This document shows positions 8,965-18,346 of a stretch of DNA of 64,000 bases, piece by piece. The notes below the pieces were generated by a model. The model worked only from the letters and a program-made list of their open reading frames with translations, searched no databases and had not been told where the DNA came from. The position numbers and the translations under genes are program-made. Positions within the stretch are counted from its first letter, which is position 1. Every line of letters begins with the position of its first letter. Where the stretch lies: the NCBI GenBank assembly GCA_019752115.1, contig JAIEMN010000022.1, forward strand, positions 124,001 to 188,000. The letters are read 5' to 3'. Source of the DNA: Gemmatimonadaceae bacterium. Its GTDB lineage: Bacteria; Gemmatimonadota; Gemmatimonadetes; Gemmatimonadales; Gemmatimonadaceae.

Positions 8965-10200
8965 ATGCGTGAACGCACCGTACTGATCGTGGGCGACGCC
9001 GCCCGGCCGGCCGACGTGGTGCTGCCGGTCCTCACCCGCTTCGGGTTTGCGGCGCCGGACACGGTGCCCTCCCTGGCCGCGGCGGCGAACCGGCTGCGTT
9101 CCACGCATGCGGATCTGGTGCTGCTCCCCATCGATGGCCTGGGCCCGGTGGAATCGGCGCTGATCGAACACGACCTGCGCCGAGCGACGCCGTTTCTGAT
9201 CGGCGTCGCAGAGGCGGCCACACCAGAACTCATGTTGGCGGCGATGCGCGCGGGGATCGCCGAGTTCGTGGCGTCGCCGATCACGGTGCGCGAATTCGAA
9301 GGCGCCGTTGACCGCCTCTCCCGACGTATGACGACGCCAGTGCGGGCGGCGGGCACCACGATCGCCGTCTACTCGGCCAAGGGAGGGTTGGGCACCACCA
9401 CGGTGGCGGTGAACCTGGCCGCCGCCTTGGCCAAGGCCGATCCGACGCGTCGGGTGGCTCTGGCCGATCTGGTCGTGGTGGGTGGCGACGTGCGCGTGCT
9501 CCTGGATGCCACCCCCACCTATGACATCGGCGATCTGATGGCCAAGGTGGACCGCGTCGATGCCGAGTTGCTCAATGCGCTGCTTACACCGGGGCCCGAT
9601 GGGATCTGGATTCTGCCCTCGTCCGACAAGGCGGAAATGCTCGACCTCATCGACGCCAACGCGGCGACGAGCATTCTTGCCCACCTCCGCTCGCACTTCC
9701 AGTGCGTGGTGGTCGATACCGAGCACTATCTCGGCGAACGCACCCTGGCGGCGCTCGACACCGCCGATCACATCGTGCTGGTGACGCAACTCTCGGTGCC
9801 GGCGCTCCGCAGCACGCAGCGCACGCTGCAGCTGTTCGAGCGCCTCGGCTATGGCGCCCACAAGGTGCACGTGGTCGTGAACCGCGCGAACGCCGAATCG
9901 CCGCTCTCGATGCGCGATGCCGAAGGCGTGCTCGGACGCGCCATTCGCTGGAAGCTGCCGAACGACTTCGATGCTTGCACGCTCGCGACCACGCGTGGCG
10001 TACCGGTCATCGATCTCGATGCAGACTCCGCGCTGACCCGCAGCTATCGCGACCTGGCGGTCCGCCTGGTCCCCGGCGGAGCGGCCACGGCGCCGACAGA
10101 CACCCTGCCGGCGGCCCCGACTCGCGACGACGGTTCCTCGCCGCCCGACTCTCGTCCGGATTCACGCAAGGGGCGGTTGTTCCGCCTTGCGGGGAGATGA
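8965..10200 (+). CDS. cpaE: Pilus localisation ATPase CpaE/TadZ
   Basis: A 411-residue protein with an N-terminal receiver-like domain (about 1-120) and a ParA/MinD-type ATPase domain. The deviant Walker A is KGGLGTTT at 139-146: the second lysine usual in ParA proteins is absent, as is common in TadZ. A final 35-residue tail is rich in Pro, Asp and Arg. TadZ positions the Tad machine at the cell pole. The ATG at 8965 has AAGGGGGA just upstream; a GTG at 8950 directly after the secretin stop is the alternative. Confidence 0.88.
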   Translation: MRERTVLIVGDAARPADVVLPVLTRFGFAAPDTVPSLAAAANRLRSTHADLVLLPIDGLGPVESALIEHDLRRATPFLIGVAEAATPELMLAAMRAGIAEFVASPITVREFEGAVDRLSRRMTTPVRAAGTTIAVYSAKGGLGTTTVAVNLAAALAKADPTRRVALADLVVVGGDVRVLLDATPTYDIGDLMAKVDRVDAELLNALLTPGPDGIWILPSSDKAEMLDLIDANAATSILAHLRSHFQCVVVDTEHYLGERTLAALDTADHIVLVTQLSVPALRSTQRTLQLFERLGYGAHKVHVVVNRANAESPLSMRDAEGVLGRAIRWKLPNDFDACTLATTRGVPVIDLDADSALTRSYRDLAVRLVPGGAATAPTDTLPAAPTRDDGSSPPDSRPDSRKGRLFRLAGR

Positions 10201-10201
10201 T

Positions 10202-11644
<1,443 letters not shown>

Positions 11645-11659
11645 GCTGTGGGAGGCGTT

Positions 11660-12607
11660 ATGTCCACCGTCGTGCTCTTTCTGGTCTTTTTCGGCACGCT
11701 CCTCCTGGTGCTCACCGCCTACGGTTACATGAATCGCGGGCGCCTCGAAGCGCTGGCGGCACTCCGCTCGCGCGGCACGCCTGGGAGCGCCACGGCGAAC
11801 CTGGAGATTCTGCGTGATGTGCGGGCGAGTGCGGTGCCGCTGCTCGATCGCCTGCTCCATCGCATTCGCATCACGCCGCTGATCACCCATGCGCTGGCCC
11901 GCGCTGGCGTGCATTGGTCGGCGGGGGAGTTCGTGATCGGCAGCGTTCTCCTCGCATCGCTGGGGCTCCTCGCCACGCCGCGCTTCGGCCTGTTCGTGTC
12001 GGTCCCCCTCGCCTGCGTCGGGGTGGCGCTTCCCACGATGGTCGTGGCGTTCCGCACCCGGAAGCGGCTGGCGCACTTCGCCATCCAGCTCCCGGATGCG
12101 ATCGACATGGTTGTCAACGCCATGCGCGCCGGCTTCTCCTTTCAGGCGGCGATGAAGTTCGTGGGCGACGAGATGCCGAAGCCGGTCGGTGAGGAATTCA
12201 TGGCGTTCTACGATGCACAGCGCCTGGGGATCGATGTACGCTCAGCGCTGCTGGATTTGCAGGAGCGGGTCGGTACGCTGGATGCCAAGATGTTCGTGAC
12301 CTCGCTGCTGATTCAGCGTGAAACCGGCGGCAATCTGACCGAGATCCTGGGTGGACTGGCGACGTTGATCCGTGATCGCGGCGCGCTGATGGACCAGATC
12401 GATACGCTGACCGCCGAGCCCAAGTTCACGGGAGCCATTCTGGCGGCGCTCCCGATCGTGGCGTTCGCGGCGATGATGCTGCTCAACCCCACGATGATGC
12501 AGCCGATGTTCGTGTCGCGCACCGGACAGCTGATGCTGGGATACGCTGCACTCTCGATCGTGCTGGGCTACCTCATGGTGCGTCGCATTGCGCGCATCGC
12601 GTTCTGA
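11660..12607 (+). CDS. tadB: Tad inner-membrane platform protein TadB
   Basis: A 315-residue membrane protein with a T2SSF (GspF-type) cytoplasmic domain around residues 130-260, including QLPDAIDMVVNAMRAGFSF and the QRETGGNLTEIL motif typical of TadB. Two helices lie before it and two after. Its strong GGGAGG ribosome site fixes the ATG at 11660. It pairs with TadC to hold the CpaF ATPase. Confidence 0.93.
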   Translation: MSTVVLFLVFFGTLLLVLTAYGYMNRGRLEALAALRSRGTPGSATANLEILRDVRASAVPLLDRLLHRIRITPLITHALARAGVHWSAGEFVIGSVLLASLGLLATPRFGLFVSVPLACVGVALPTMVVAFRTRKRLAHFAIQLPDAIDMVVNAMRAGFSFQAAMKFVGDEMPKPVGEEFMAFYDAQRLGIDVRSALLDLQERVGTLDAKMFVTSLLIQRETGGNLTEILGGLATLIRDRGALMDQIDTLTAEPKFTGAILAALPIVAFAAMMLLNPTMMQPMFVSRTGQLMLGYAALSIVLGYLMVRRIARIAF

Positions 12608-12654
12608 CGGCGTCGTGCTGATCACGTCGTTCTGCTTTTGACGAGGGAGCGGGT

Positions 12655-13575
12655 ATGTCGACCTCACTCATGATGCTCATCGCGGTGCTCGTGATTGCCG
12701 CCTCGTTCGCCGCCTGGGCGGTCGTCGGAAATCAGGCGCGTGCCGCGGTGATCGGCCGGGCGACCGAGCGGCGCGGCCGCGCCGCCCGTCTCCCGCCCCT
12801 GCTGACCCGTGAAACGCCATCCATGGCGCGACATGTCGAGCACGCGATGACCAGCCTGCTGCCCGATGGCATGCTCGATCTCAGCAACGCGCGCCGGCTC
12901 GTACGCGCCGGGTTCGATCACCCCTCCGCGCCGGCCCTCTACGTGTTCCTGCGAGTGCTGTCGGTGGCGGTCTTTCCGGCGCTCGCGTTGATCACGTTGC
13001 GCTACGCGGCGCCGGTGCTGCTCTTTACCGGGATCGGGGTGAGCGCCGTGCTGGGACTGCTGCTCCCTCCGGTGGTGCTGCGGCGACTCGAGCAGACGCG
13101 TCAACGACGGGTCGTGCATGCCATTCCGGACTGCCTGGATCTCCTGCTCGTGTGTGTCGAGGCGGGCGTCTCGCTTGATGCCGCGCTGTTGCGCGTCGGA
13201 CGTGAGATGCAACTGGTGCACCCGGATCTGGCCGAGGAGCTGTTGGTCATCAACCGGAAGTCGAATGCCGGCATGCGCCGCGAGGACGCCCTGCACGGAT
13301 TGTACGACCGCACCGGCGTGACCGAACTGCGGACGCTCGCCTCGGCCATGATCCAGAGCGAAAAGTGGGGATCATCGATTGGGCGCGTGCTGCGCGTGCA
13401 CTCGGAAAGCTTGCGTCGCAAGCGGCGGCAGGTGGCGGAAAAGACCGCGGCCCTGGCCGCCACCAAGATGGTGTTCCCGATGGTGCTGTTCATTCTGCCG
13501 GCGCTGTTTGTCGTCATCGGTGGCCCGATGGTCCTGGGCCTCGACACGATCTGGACCGCGCTCGGCTTGCAGTAG
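12655..13575 (+). CDS. tadC: Tad inner-membrane platform protein TadC
   Basis: A 306-residue T2SSF-domain protein. One membrane segment is at the start, two near residues 95-140, then the cytoplasmic domain (AIPDCLDLLLVCVEAG and SEKWGSSIGRVL motifs) and a final hydrophobic helix. The pattern matches TadC, the partner of TadB. It lies 47 bases after tadB and 27 before tadG, in the same transcription unit. Confidence 0.92.
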   Translation: MSTSLMMLIAVLVIAASFAAWAVVGNQARAAVIGRATERRGRAARLPPLLTRETPSMARHVEHAMTSLLPDGMLDLSNARRLVRAGFDHPSAPALYVFLRVLSVAVFPALALITLRYAAPVLLFTGIGVSAVLGLLLPPVVLRRLEQTRQRRVVHAIPDCLDLLLVCVEAGVSLDAALLRVGREMQLVHPDLAEELLVINRKSNAGMRREDALHGLYDRTGVTELRTLASAMIQSEKWGSSIGRVLRVHSESLRRKRRQVAEKTAALAATKMVFPMVLFILPALFVVIGGPMVLGLDTIWTALGLQ

Positions 13576-13602
13576 CGCCTCACGGGCGCTGAGGAGGGGC
13601 CG

Positions 13603-14778
13603 ATGAAACGCACCAGCCTGTGGTATCTGCCGGCGCATTCCCGGGAATCCGTGACGCGCCGCCGTCGCGGATCGATCCTGATTCTCGTGGCGAGTCTGCT
13701 CGTCGTACTCCTCGGCGTGGTGGCATTCGCCGTGGACTTTGGCCGCATGTATCTCGATCGGGCGCAGGTGCACGTGTCAGCCGATGCCGCGGCCTTGGCT
13801 GGCGCCGACCGACTGCTGCGCCTCGCACCAACCCGCGGCGCCGACTCCGCCATCCGCTATGGGCAGTTGAATCTGGTGGAGAATGTGGCGCCCACGATTG
13901 GCAGTGCCGACGTGGTTCCCGGCCGGTGGGATTTCAGCCGCCGGACGTTCACGGCGACGGGCTCGTGGACGGCGGCGAACACGAATGCGGTACGGGCCAC
14001 CTCCCGCTATACGGCGCACTATCTGTTTGGTCGTATCTATGGGTTCGAGACGAAGCTGCGATCGGCGACGAGCATTGCGGCGGTCGGCTATGCGTCACGG
14101 ACGCCCTGCGTGCGCCCCATGGTCGTGCCCTATCAGGCGATGCTGGACATGCTGTTTCCGCCGGCCGGGTCGCAGACGAGTGCCACCCATCCGTCGCTGG
14201 ATACCACCGATGTCCGCCGACTCGCTCAGCTGACCATCGCCAATGAGATCACCCTCGCCGGCAAGGGCAATGGCCCGCTCGGCTCCGGGACCTTTGGCGG
14301 CGTGCGTCTCCCACCGATTCAGTACGCCGATGGCAGCGGCGGCAATCCCTGGAACAACGCCAGCAACAACTGGGAGTACGGGCTTGGCGTCACGTGTGAC
14401 TCACTCGCGCAACGTATTGCGGCGTACGGCGGCCGGCCCACCATCGGCGTCGGCGACCAGCTCGCCGAGGACAATGGGGTCACGACGTCAGCGCAGAGTG
14501 CGGGCATCGAACGGCTGTGCAACAACGAGGGTGGCGGGACCGTGCCGGCCACCCCGAAGAACAACGCGACGTTCAGTTGTGTGAATCCGGTCCCGGTGAA
14601 AGTGGCGGTTTCGGAGGCGCTGGTGAGTGGGCGATTCACCGTGAAGTTCATCGGCGTGTTCGCGGTGACCGGATACACCAAGAACACCGGTATCCGCGGC
14701 TACTTCTCGTCCATCGCGTCCACAGGCGCGTTCTCGGGGACGCCGAGTCCGGTGAAAGCCATCGCCCTCGTGCAGTAG
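13603..14778 (+). CDS. tadG: TadG-like pilus protein
   Basis: A 391-residue secreted or membrane-anchored protein. A basic N-terminus (VTRRRRGS) leads to a hydrophobic helix at about 23-46 ending FAVDFGRMY, then the RAQVHVSADAAALAGA segment typical of the TadE/TadG N-terminal domain. Unlike TadE there is no Glu at +5, so CpaA cleavage is doubtful. The rest is a large, Gly/Asn/Thr-rich extracellular domain with Cys residues that I do not recognise. TadG proteins are minor pilus-associated components. Fifteen bases separate it from the pseudokinase gene. Confidence 0.82.
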   Translation: MKRTSLWYLPAHSRESVTRRRRGSILILVASLLVVLLGVVAFAVDFGRMYLDRAQVHVSADAAALAGADRLLRLAPTRGADSAIRYGQLNLVENVAPTIGSADVVPGRWDFSRRTFTATGSWTAANTNAVRATSRYTAHYLFGRIYGFETKLRSATSIAAVGYASRTPCVRPMVVPYQAMLDMLFPPAGSQTSATHPSLDTTDVRRLAQLTIANEITLAGKGNGPLGSGTFGGVRLPPIQYADGSGGNPWNNASNNWEYGLGVTCDSLAQRIAAYGGRPTIGVGDQLAEDNGVTTSAQSAGIERLCNNEGGGTVPATPKNNATFSCVNPVPVKVAVSEALVSGRFTVKFIGVFAVTGYTKNTGIRGYFSSIASTGAFSGTPSPVKAIALVQ

Positions 14779-14793
14779 CCTCGGGAGGCTGTC

Positions 14794-15750
14794 ATGATCA
14801 CGCGAGCCGCCTTCGGTGAGCAGATCGCACGGCGCCTCGGCGAGCGATTTCACGACGCCCGCCTGTTGCACGCCGGCGAAAATGGGCTGGTCTTCAGTGC
14901 CCGCGATCCGGCGGCGCACGGAGAGCGGCGCGCGGTGCGCGTGCCGTACCCCAACGAGGGCACCGACGCCGGGCACGCCATTCGCTTCCGGCGCCTGGTG
15001 GCGCTCGCGCAGGCGGTATCGCACCCGCACATTGCCCGCGTGCATACGACAGAGCTGATCGATGGACTCGAGGTGGCGGTAACGGAGCTGGCCGGGCCAC
15101 TGCGCGTCGATCACCTGATCGTGGCGACGCGCCCACCGACGGTGCACCGCATCCTCACCGTGCTGCGCGAAATCGGTGAGGCGCTTGATCTGCTCCACGC
15201 CGCCGGGATCGTACACGGGGCGCTGCGTCCCTCCCGTGTGCTGCTCGACGCGAGCGGGCACGTGAAGCTCACCGGGATGCTGCTGCGCGCCGGTGAGACG
15301 CCGCCCCATCCGGCGTTGCGGCCGGCGGCTGTTGGCGATCCCGCCTATATGGCACCGGAGCAATGGCACGCCGAGATGGCGACGCCGGCGATGGACCGCT
15401 ATGCCGTGGGCGTGATGGCCTATGAGCTGTATACCGCCGAACCGCGTGTCACGCATCTGGATGCTTCGGTTGCGGTCCATCCGCTGCAGATCCCGTTGCA
15501 ACGCCCGCTCCGGCCCGATGTCCCACTCGCCGTGAACGAGGTGCTCCGGCGCGCCACGCACGCAGATCCCGGCATGCGCTATGCTTCCGTGCGCGAACTC
15601 GTGGACGCCTTGGAGCGGCCGCATACCCCGGTATCGGCACACGCCGTGGCGGCGCCAGCGCCTGAAGCGGGCAGTGCCTCAAGGATCAGCCCGCGAATGT
15701 GGGGGTTGATCGTCGCGCTGATTGCCGCGCTGCTGCTGCTGCTCACGTGA
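14794..15750 (+). CDS. Tail-anchored Ser/Thr pseudokinase at the end of the tad operon
   Basis: A 318-residue protein with a recognisable protein-kinase fold but without catalytic residues. The Gly-rich loop is degenerate (GENGLVFSA). The ATP-binding lysine position reads Arg (RRAVRV). The HRD motif is replaced by HGALRPSRV (Ala143 where the catalytic Asp should be) and the DFG Asp by Gly161, while the APE motif (YMAPEQ, 185-190) survives. A single C-terminal membrane helix (302-317) anchors it facing the cytoplasm. It follows tadG by 15 bases with a GGGAGG site, so it is transcribed with the pilus genes. It probably acts as a scaffold or ligand-sensing partner; this role is inferred. Confidence 0.85.
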   Translation: MITRAAFGEQIARRLGERFHDARLLHAGENGLVFSARDPAAHGERRAVRVPYPNEGTDAGHAIRFRRLVALAQAVSHPHIARVHTTELIDGLEVAVTELAGPLRVDHLIVATRPPTVHRILTVLREIGEALDLLHAAGIVHGALRPSRVLLDASGHVKLTGMLLRAGETPPHPALRPAAVGDPAYMAPEQWHAEMATPAMDRYAVGVMAYELYTAEPRVTHLDASVAVHPLQIPLQRPLRPDVPLAVNEVLRRATHADPGMRYASVRELVDALERPHTPVSAHAVAAPAPEAGSASRISPRMWGLIVALIAALLLLLT

Positions 15751-15752
15751 CG

Positions 15753-15769
15753 CACACGCCGCGCGTGTG
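15753..15769. terminator. GC-rich hairpin between the convergent tad and kinase genes
   Basis: The 33-base gap between two convergent genes contains a perfect 7-bp inverted repeat (CACACGC and GCGTGTG, 3-base loop). There is no T-run, so it may be a weak or factor-assisted terminator. Confidence 0.35.
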
Positions 15770-15783
15770 GCGCGGCGCGGGCG

Positions 15784-17475
15784 CTAGCCGCGCGGCGGCG
15801 ACAAAATGCGCTCGCCTACCCGGCGCACGATCCGCTCCAGCTCCGCCTGTTTCTTCTGCGATGAGCGCATGAACAGCCAGCGCGCGCCGGTGACCGAGAG
15901 CGCCATCGATCCCAGCAGCGCGAGGACGATCTGCGGCGGGTTGTGCGACGCCGCTCCAACGATGGCGGCAATGGCGGTGCCGCCGCCGACCCCGGCGCCA
16001 CCGGCGAGGCCACCAAACAGGCCGCCGGCGATTTGCGACGTGTCTTCGAAGGCGCGGATGGTCGTGCGCCCATTCCGACTCGACACCGTGACCTGCAGCG
16101 TGCGCGGCATGCCCTTGCCGGGCGTCGGCGTGGTATTCACGGTGAGCGTCCGCCCCACCGCGCTCACCGTGACCAGCTGGCCGATCGCCGCACGCAGTTC
16201 GTCGGCGACATCCTCGAACTCTTCGGGGCGCAGTTCACGATCGATGACGGCGGTGTATTCGATCTTGGTCGGCGCACCGAGGAACGCGTTGACTGGAGCG
16301 AGCATGGCGTCGCCGGGCTTCACGGCCACGGCGGCCGCCGCGGCGGCCTGTCGCTCCACGAGCGCGCGATTCACGAAGCGTTCGTCGATGCCGGCATCAA
16401 CGGCCGCCGCGCGCACCTCGTCGGCGGCGTAGCCACGCGTCAGCAGCTCCGCCGGCTCGCTGAAGTTCGCCGGGCGCGCCTGAGCGCTGGTATCCGCTTG
16501 CAGCTCCGCCGCGCGCGCCCAGACCTGCTGCGCGTCGGCGGAGGCCATACGCGTCGAGGGGCGCCCCTCGGGTGCCGGCATCGCCTCCGGGGATACGCCC
16601 AGCCGGATCGGGCTCATGGGCATTTGCAACCAGGCGAGCACCTCCTCGAGGAGCGCGCCGGCCGAGGCGTAGCGGCTCGCCGGCACCTTGGCGAGCAAGC
16701 GGGAGACCATGCGATCGATGGCGCCGTCCACACCGGGCACCAGCTCCCGCAGGAACGGCGGGGTCGCATTCACATGCGCTACGAGCACGGCCGGTGCGGT
16801 GGCGCGCTCGAAGGGGAAACGCCCCGAAAGCGCGTAGAACATCAGCACCCCCAGGGCATAGAGGTCGGAGCGCCCGTCGAGCTCGTCCCCCTGCACCTGC
16901 TCGGGGCTCATGTAATGCACCGTCCCGAGCACCGTGCCCGTCGCCGTCATGGGCTGCGCTTCGGTGACGCGCGCGATCCCGAAGTCGGTCACCATCGCGT
17001 GCCCGCGCCGATCGATCAGCACATTCTCGGCTTTGATGTCGCGGTGCACCACGCCCTGCGCGTGCGCATAGGCGAGGGCCTCGGCGAGCTGTCGCACCAT
17101 CGGCATGAGGGCGCCGGTCGTCAGCGGCCCGTCACGCGCGATCCGCTCGGCGAGCGACTCACCATCGACGAGCCCCATGACGAAGTACACCACCCCGTCG
17201 TGCTCGGCCCCCTGGTAAATGGGCACGATGTTGGGGTGCGACAGCGAACCGGCCGTACGCGCTTCGCGCAGGAACCGCGCGCGCACGGTCGCATCATTCG
17301 CGAGGTGTGGCGGCAAGGTCTTGATGGCCACCGCGCGCTCGAGGCGCTCGTCGATGGCGTGGTACACCACGCCCATCCCACCACGCCCGATTTCGCGCAC
17401 CAGGCGAAATTCTCCCGCCACCGCGCGCAGCAGCGCGGCGGTGGTCGGGTCGTCGGGGCGCAGGTCCTGACTCAG
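15784..17475 (-). CDS. Serine/threonine protein kinase with C-terminal membrane segments
   Basis: A kinase of about 563 residues. The catalytic domain is intact: GRGGMG loop at 30-35, Lys52 in VAIK, HRDIKAEN at 144-151, DFG at 164-166, then the activation loop and SPEQ. After about residue 290 comes a linker, a region including YAADEVRAAAVDAGIDERFVN, a beta-rich part and two hydrophobic stretches (about 475-535) with a basic tail. The start is uncertain. The only upstream ATG (17580) would translate 95 bases of the bacilliredoxin gene in another frame, which I think is spurious. I give a CTG at 17475, just after that gene's stop; a GTG at 17421 is also possible. Confidence 0.8.
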   Translation of the reverse strand: MSQDLRPDDPTTAALLRAVAGEFRLVREIGRGGMGVVYHAIDERLERAVAIKTLPPHLANDATVRARFLREARTAGSLSHPNIVPIYQGAEHDGVVYFVMGLVDGESLAERIARDGPLTTGALMPMVRQLAEALAYAHAQGVVHRDIKAENVLIDRRGHAMVTDFGIARVTEAQPMTATGTVLGTVHYMSPEQVQGDELDGRSDLYALGVLMFYALSGRFPFERATAPAVLVAHVNATPPFLRELVPGVDGAIDRMVSRLLAKVPASRYASAGALLEEVLAWLQMPMSPIRLGVSPEAMPAPEGRPSTRMASADAQQVWARAAELQADTSAQARPANFSEPAELLTRGYAADEVRAAAVDAGIDERFVNRALVERQAAAAAAVAVKPGDAMLAPVNAFLGAPTKIEYTAVIDRELRPEEFEDVADELRAAIGQLVTVSAVGRTLTVNTTPTPGKGMPRTLQVTVSSRNGRTTIRAFEDTSQIAGGLFGGLAGGAGVGGGTAIAAIVGAASHNPPQIVLALLGSMALSVTGARWLFMRSSQKKQAELERIVRRVGERILSPPRG

Positions 17476-17485
17476 CGGAGTCGGC

Positions 17486-17899
17486 TCAGCAGTGTGTCTC
17501 GAACGCCTGCTGGAGGTCGGCCGCGATCTCCTGCGCGCTCCGCCCTTCGATCTGCCGCCGCTCGAGCATGAACACCACATCGCCGTCCTTCATGAGCGCG
17601 ATGCTCGGCGAGCTCGGCGCATAACCGGTGAAGTACTCACGCGCGCGCTGCGTCGCCTCCACATCCTGGCCGGCAAACACGGTGGTGGAGCGCTGCGGCT
17701 TCTTGGTATGGCTGAGCGCCATCGCGACGGCCGGGCGGGCGTTGCGCGCCGCGCAGCCGCAGACGGAGTTCACCACGACCAGCGTGGTGCCGCTCGCCGG
17801 CAGCGTCGCATCGACCGCTTCGGCCGTGCGCAGCTCTTCCACGCCCAGGCGCGTGAGCTCCTGACGCATGGGGATCAACAGCTGTTCGGGATACATCAT
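17486..17899 (-). CDS. Bacilliredoxin, BrxA/BrxB (DUF1094/YphP) family
   Basis: A 137-residue thioredoxin-fold protein. It carries the family's CxC-type active site in VVNSVCGCAARNARP, near residues 44-46, and the PSSPSIALMKDG strand-turn region. Bacilliredoxins remove bacillithiol from oxidised proteins; whether this organism makes bacillithiol or uses another thiol is not shown here. The ATG at 17899 has AGAGGA eight bases upstream. It lies 22 bases after the GroES-like gene and 10 before the proposed kinase start, so the three are probably co-transcribed. Confidence 0.9.
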   Translation of the reverse strand: MMYPEQLLIPMRQELTRLGVEELRTAEAVDATLPASGTTLVVVNSVCGCAARNARPAVAMALSHTKKPQRSTTVFAGQDVEATQRAREYFTGYAPSSPSIALMKDGDVVFMLERRQIEGRSAQEIAADLQQAFETHC

Positions 17900-17921
17900 A
17901 TCGCGATCCTCTGAGTGAGAC

Positions 17922-18308
17922 TCAGTAATCCGGAATGTCTTCGCGCGGCTCCCGCACGAGGGCGAGAATCGCCGCCTGCGGCACCACGAGATACTGCTCG
18001 TTTTCGAACGTGATTTCGACCGCGGCCTTGCGGAAGAAGAGCGCGTAGTCGCCCACCTGCGCCTGCATCGGCACGTAGCGCGCTTCGCGCCCCGACGCGC
18101 CACCGATGCGCCACGGCTCGTCGCCCTGATCGGCAAGATCGGGCAGCGCGAGCCCCGGGCCGGTGGAGACGATCTCCCCGCCCTGCACCGCCTGATTGTC
18201 GACGGCCGTGGGCGGCAGATAGAGCCCGACCTTCGACCGCTGTTCGCCATCCTCGATTTTCACGAGGACGCGGTCGCCCACCACAATGAGACGTTTGTTC
18301 TTGCTCAT
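17922..18308 (-). CDS. GroES-like co-chaperonin family protein
   Basis: A 128-residue Cpn10-fold protein, longer than the usual 95-100 residues of GroES. It has GDRVLVKIE near the start, LYLPPTAVDNQAVQGGEIVSTGPG where GroES has its mobile loop and following strand, and VGDYALFF later. An insert of about 25 residues (PDLADQGDEPWRIGGASGRE) sits in the middle, and the end is acidic (REDIPDY). No groEL lies nearby, so this is an orphan relative rather than the housekeeping groESL pair. Its partner is unknown. Confidence 0.8.
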   Translation of the reverse strand: MSKNKRLIVVGDRVLVKIEDGEQRSKVGLYLPPTAVDNQAVQGGEIVSTGPGLALPDLADQGDEPWRIGGASGREARYVPMQAQVGDYALFFRKAAVEITFENEQYLVVPQAAILALVREPREDIPDY

Positions 18309-18346
18309 ACCCGACAATTTAGGGGGGTGGGAAGGGCCCGGGCCCG

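Noticed and set aside
15943-17571. A 542-codon plus-strand open frame opposite the Ser/Thr kinase
   Set aside because: The opposite strand has intact kinase motifs and a sensible gene end; this frame has shadow composition only.
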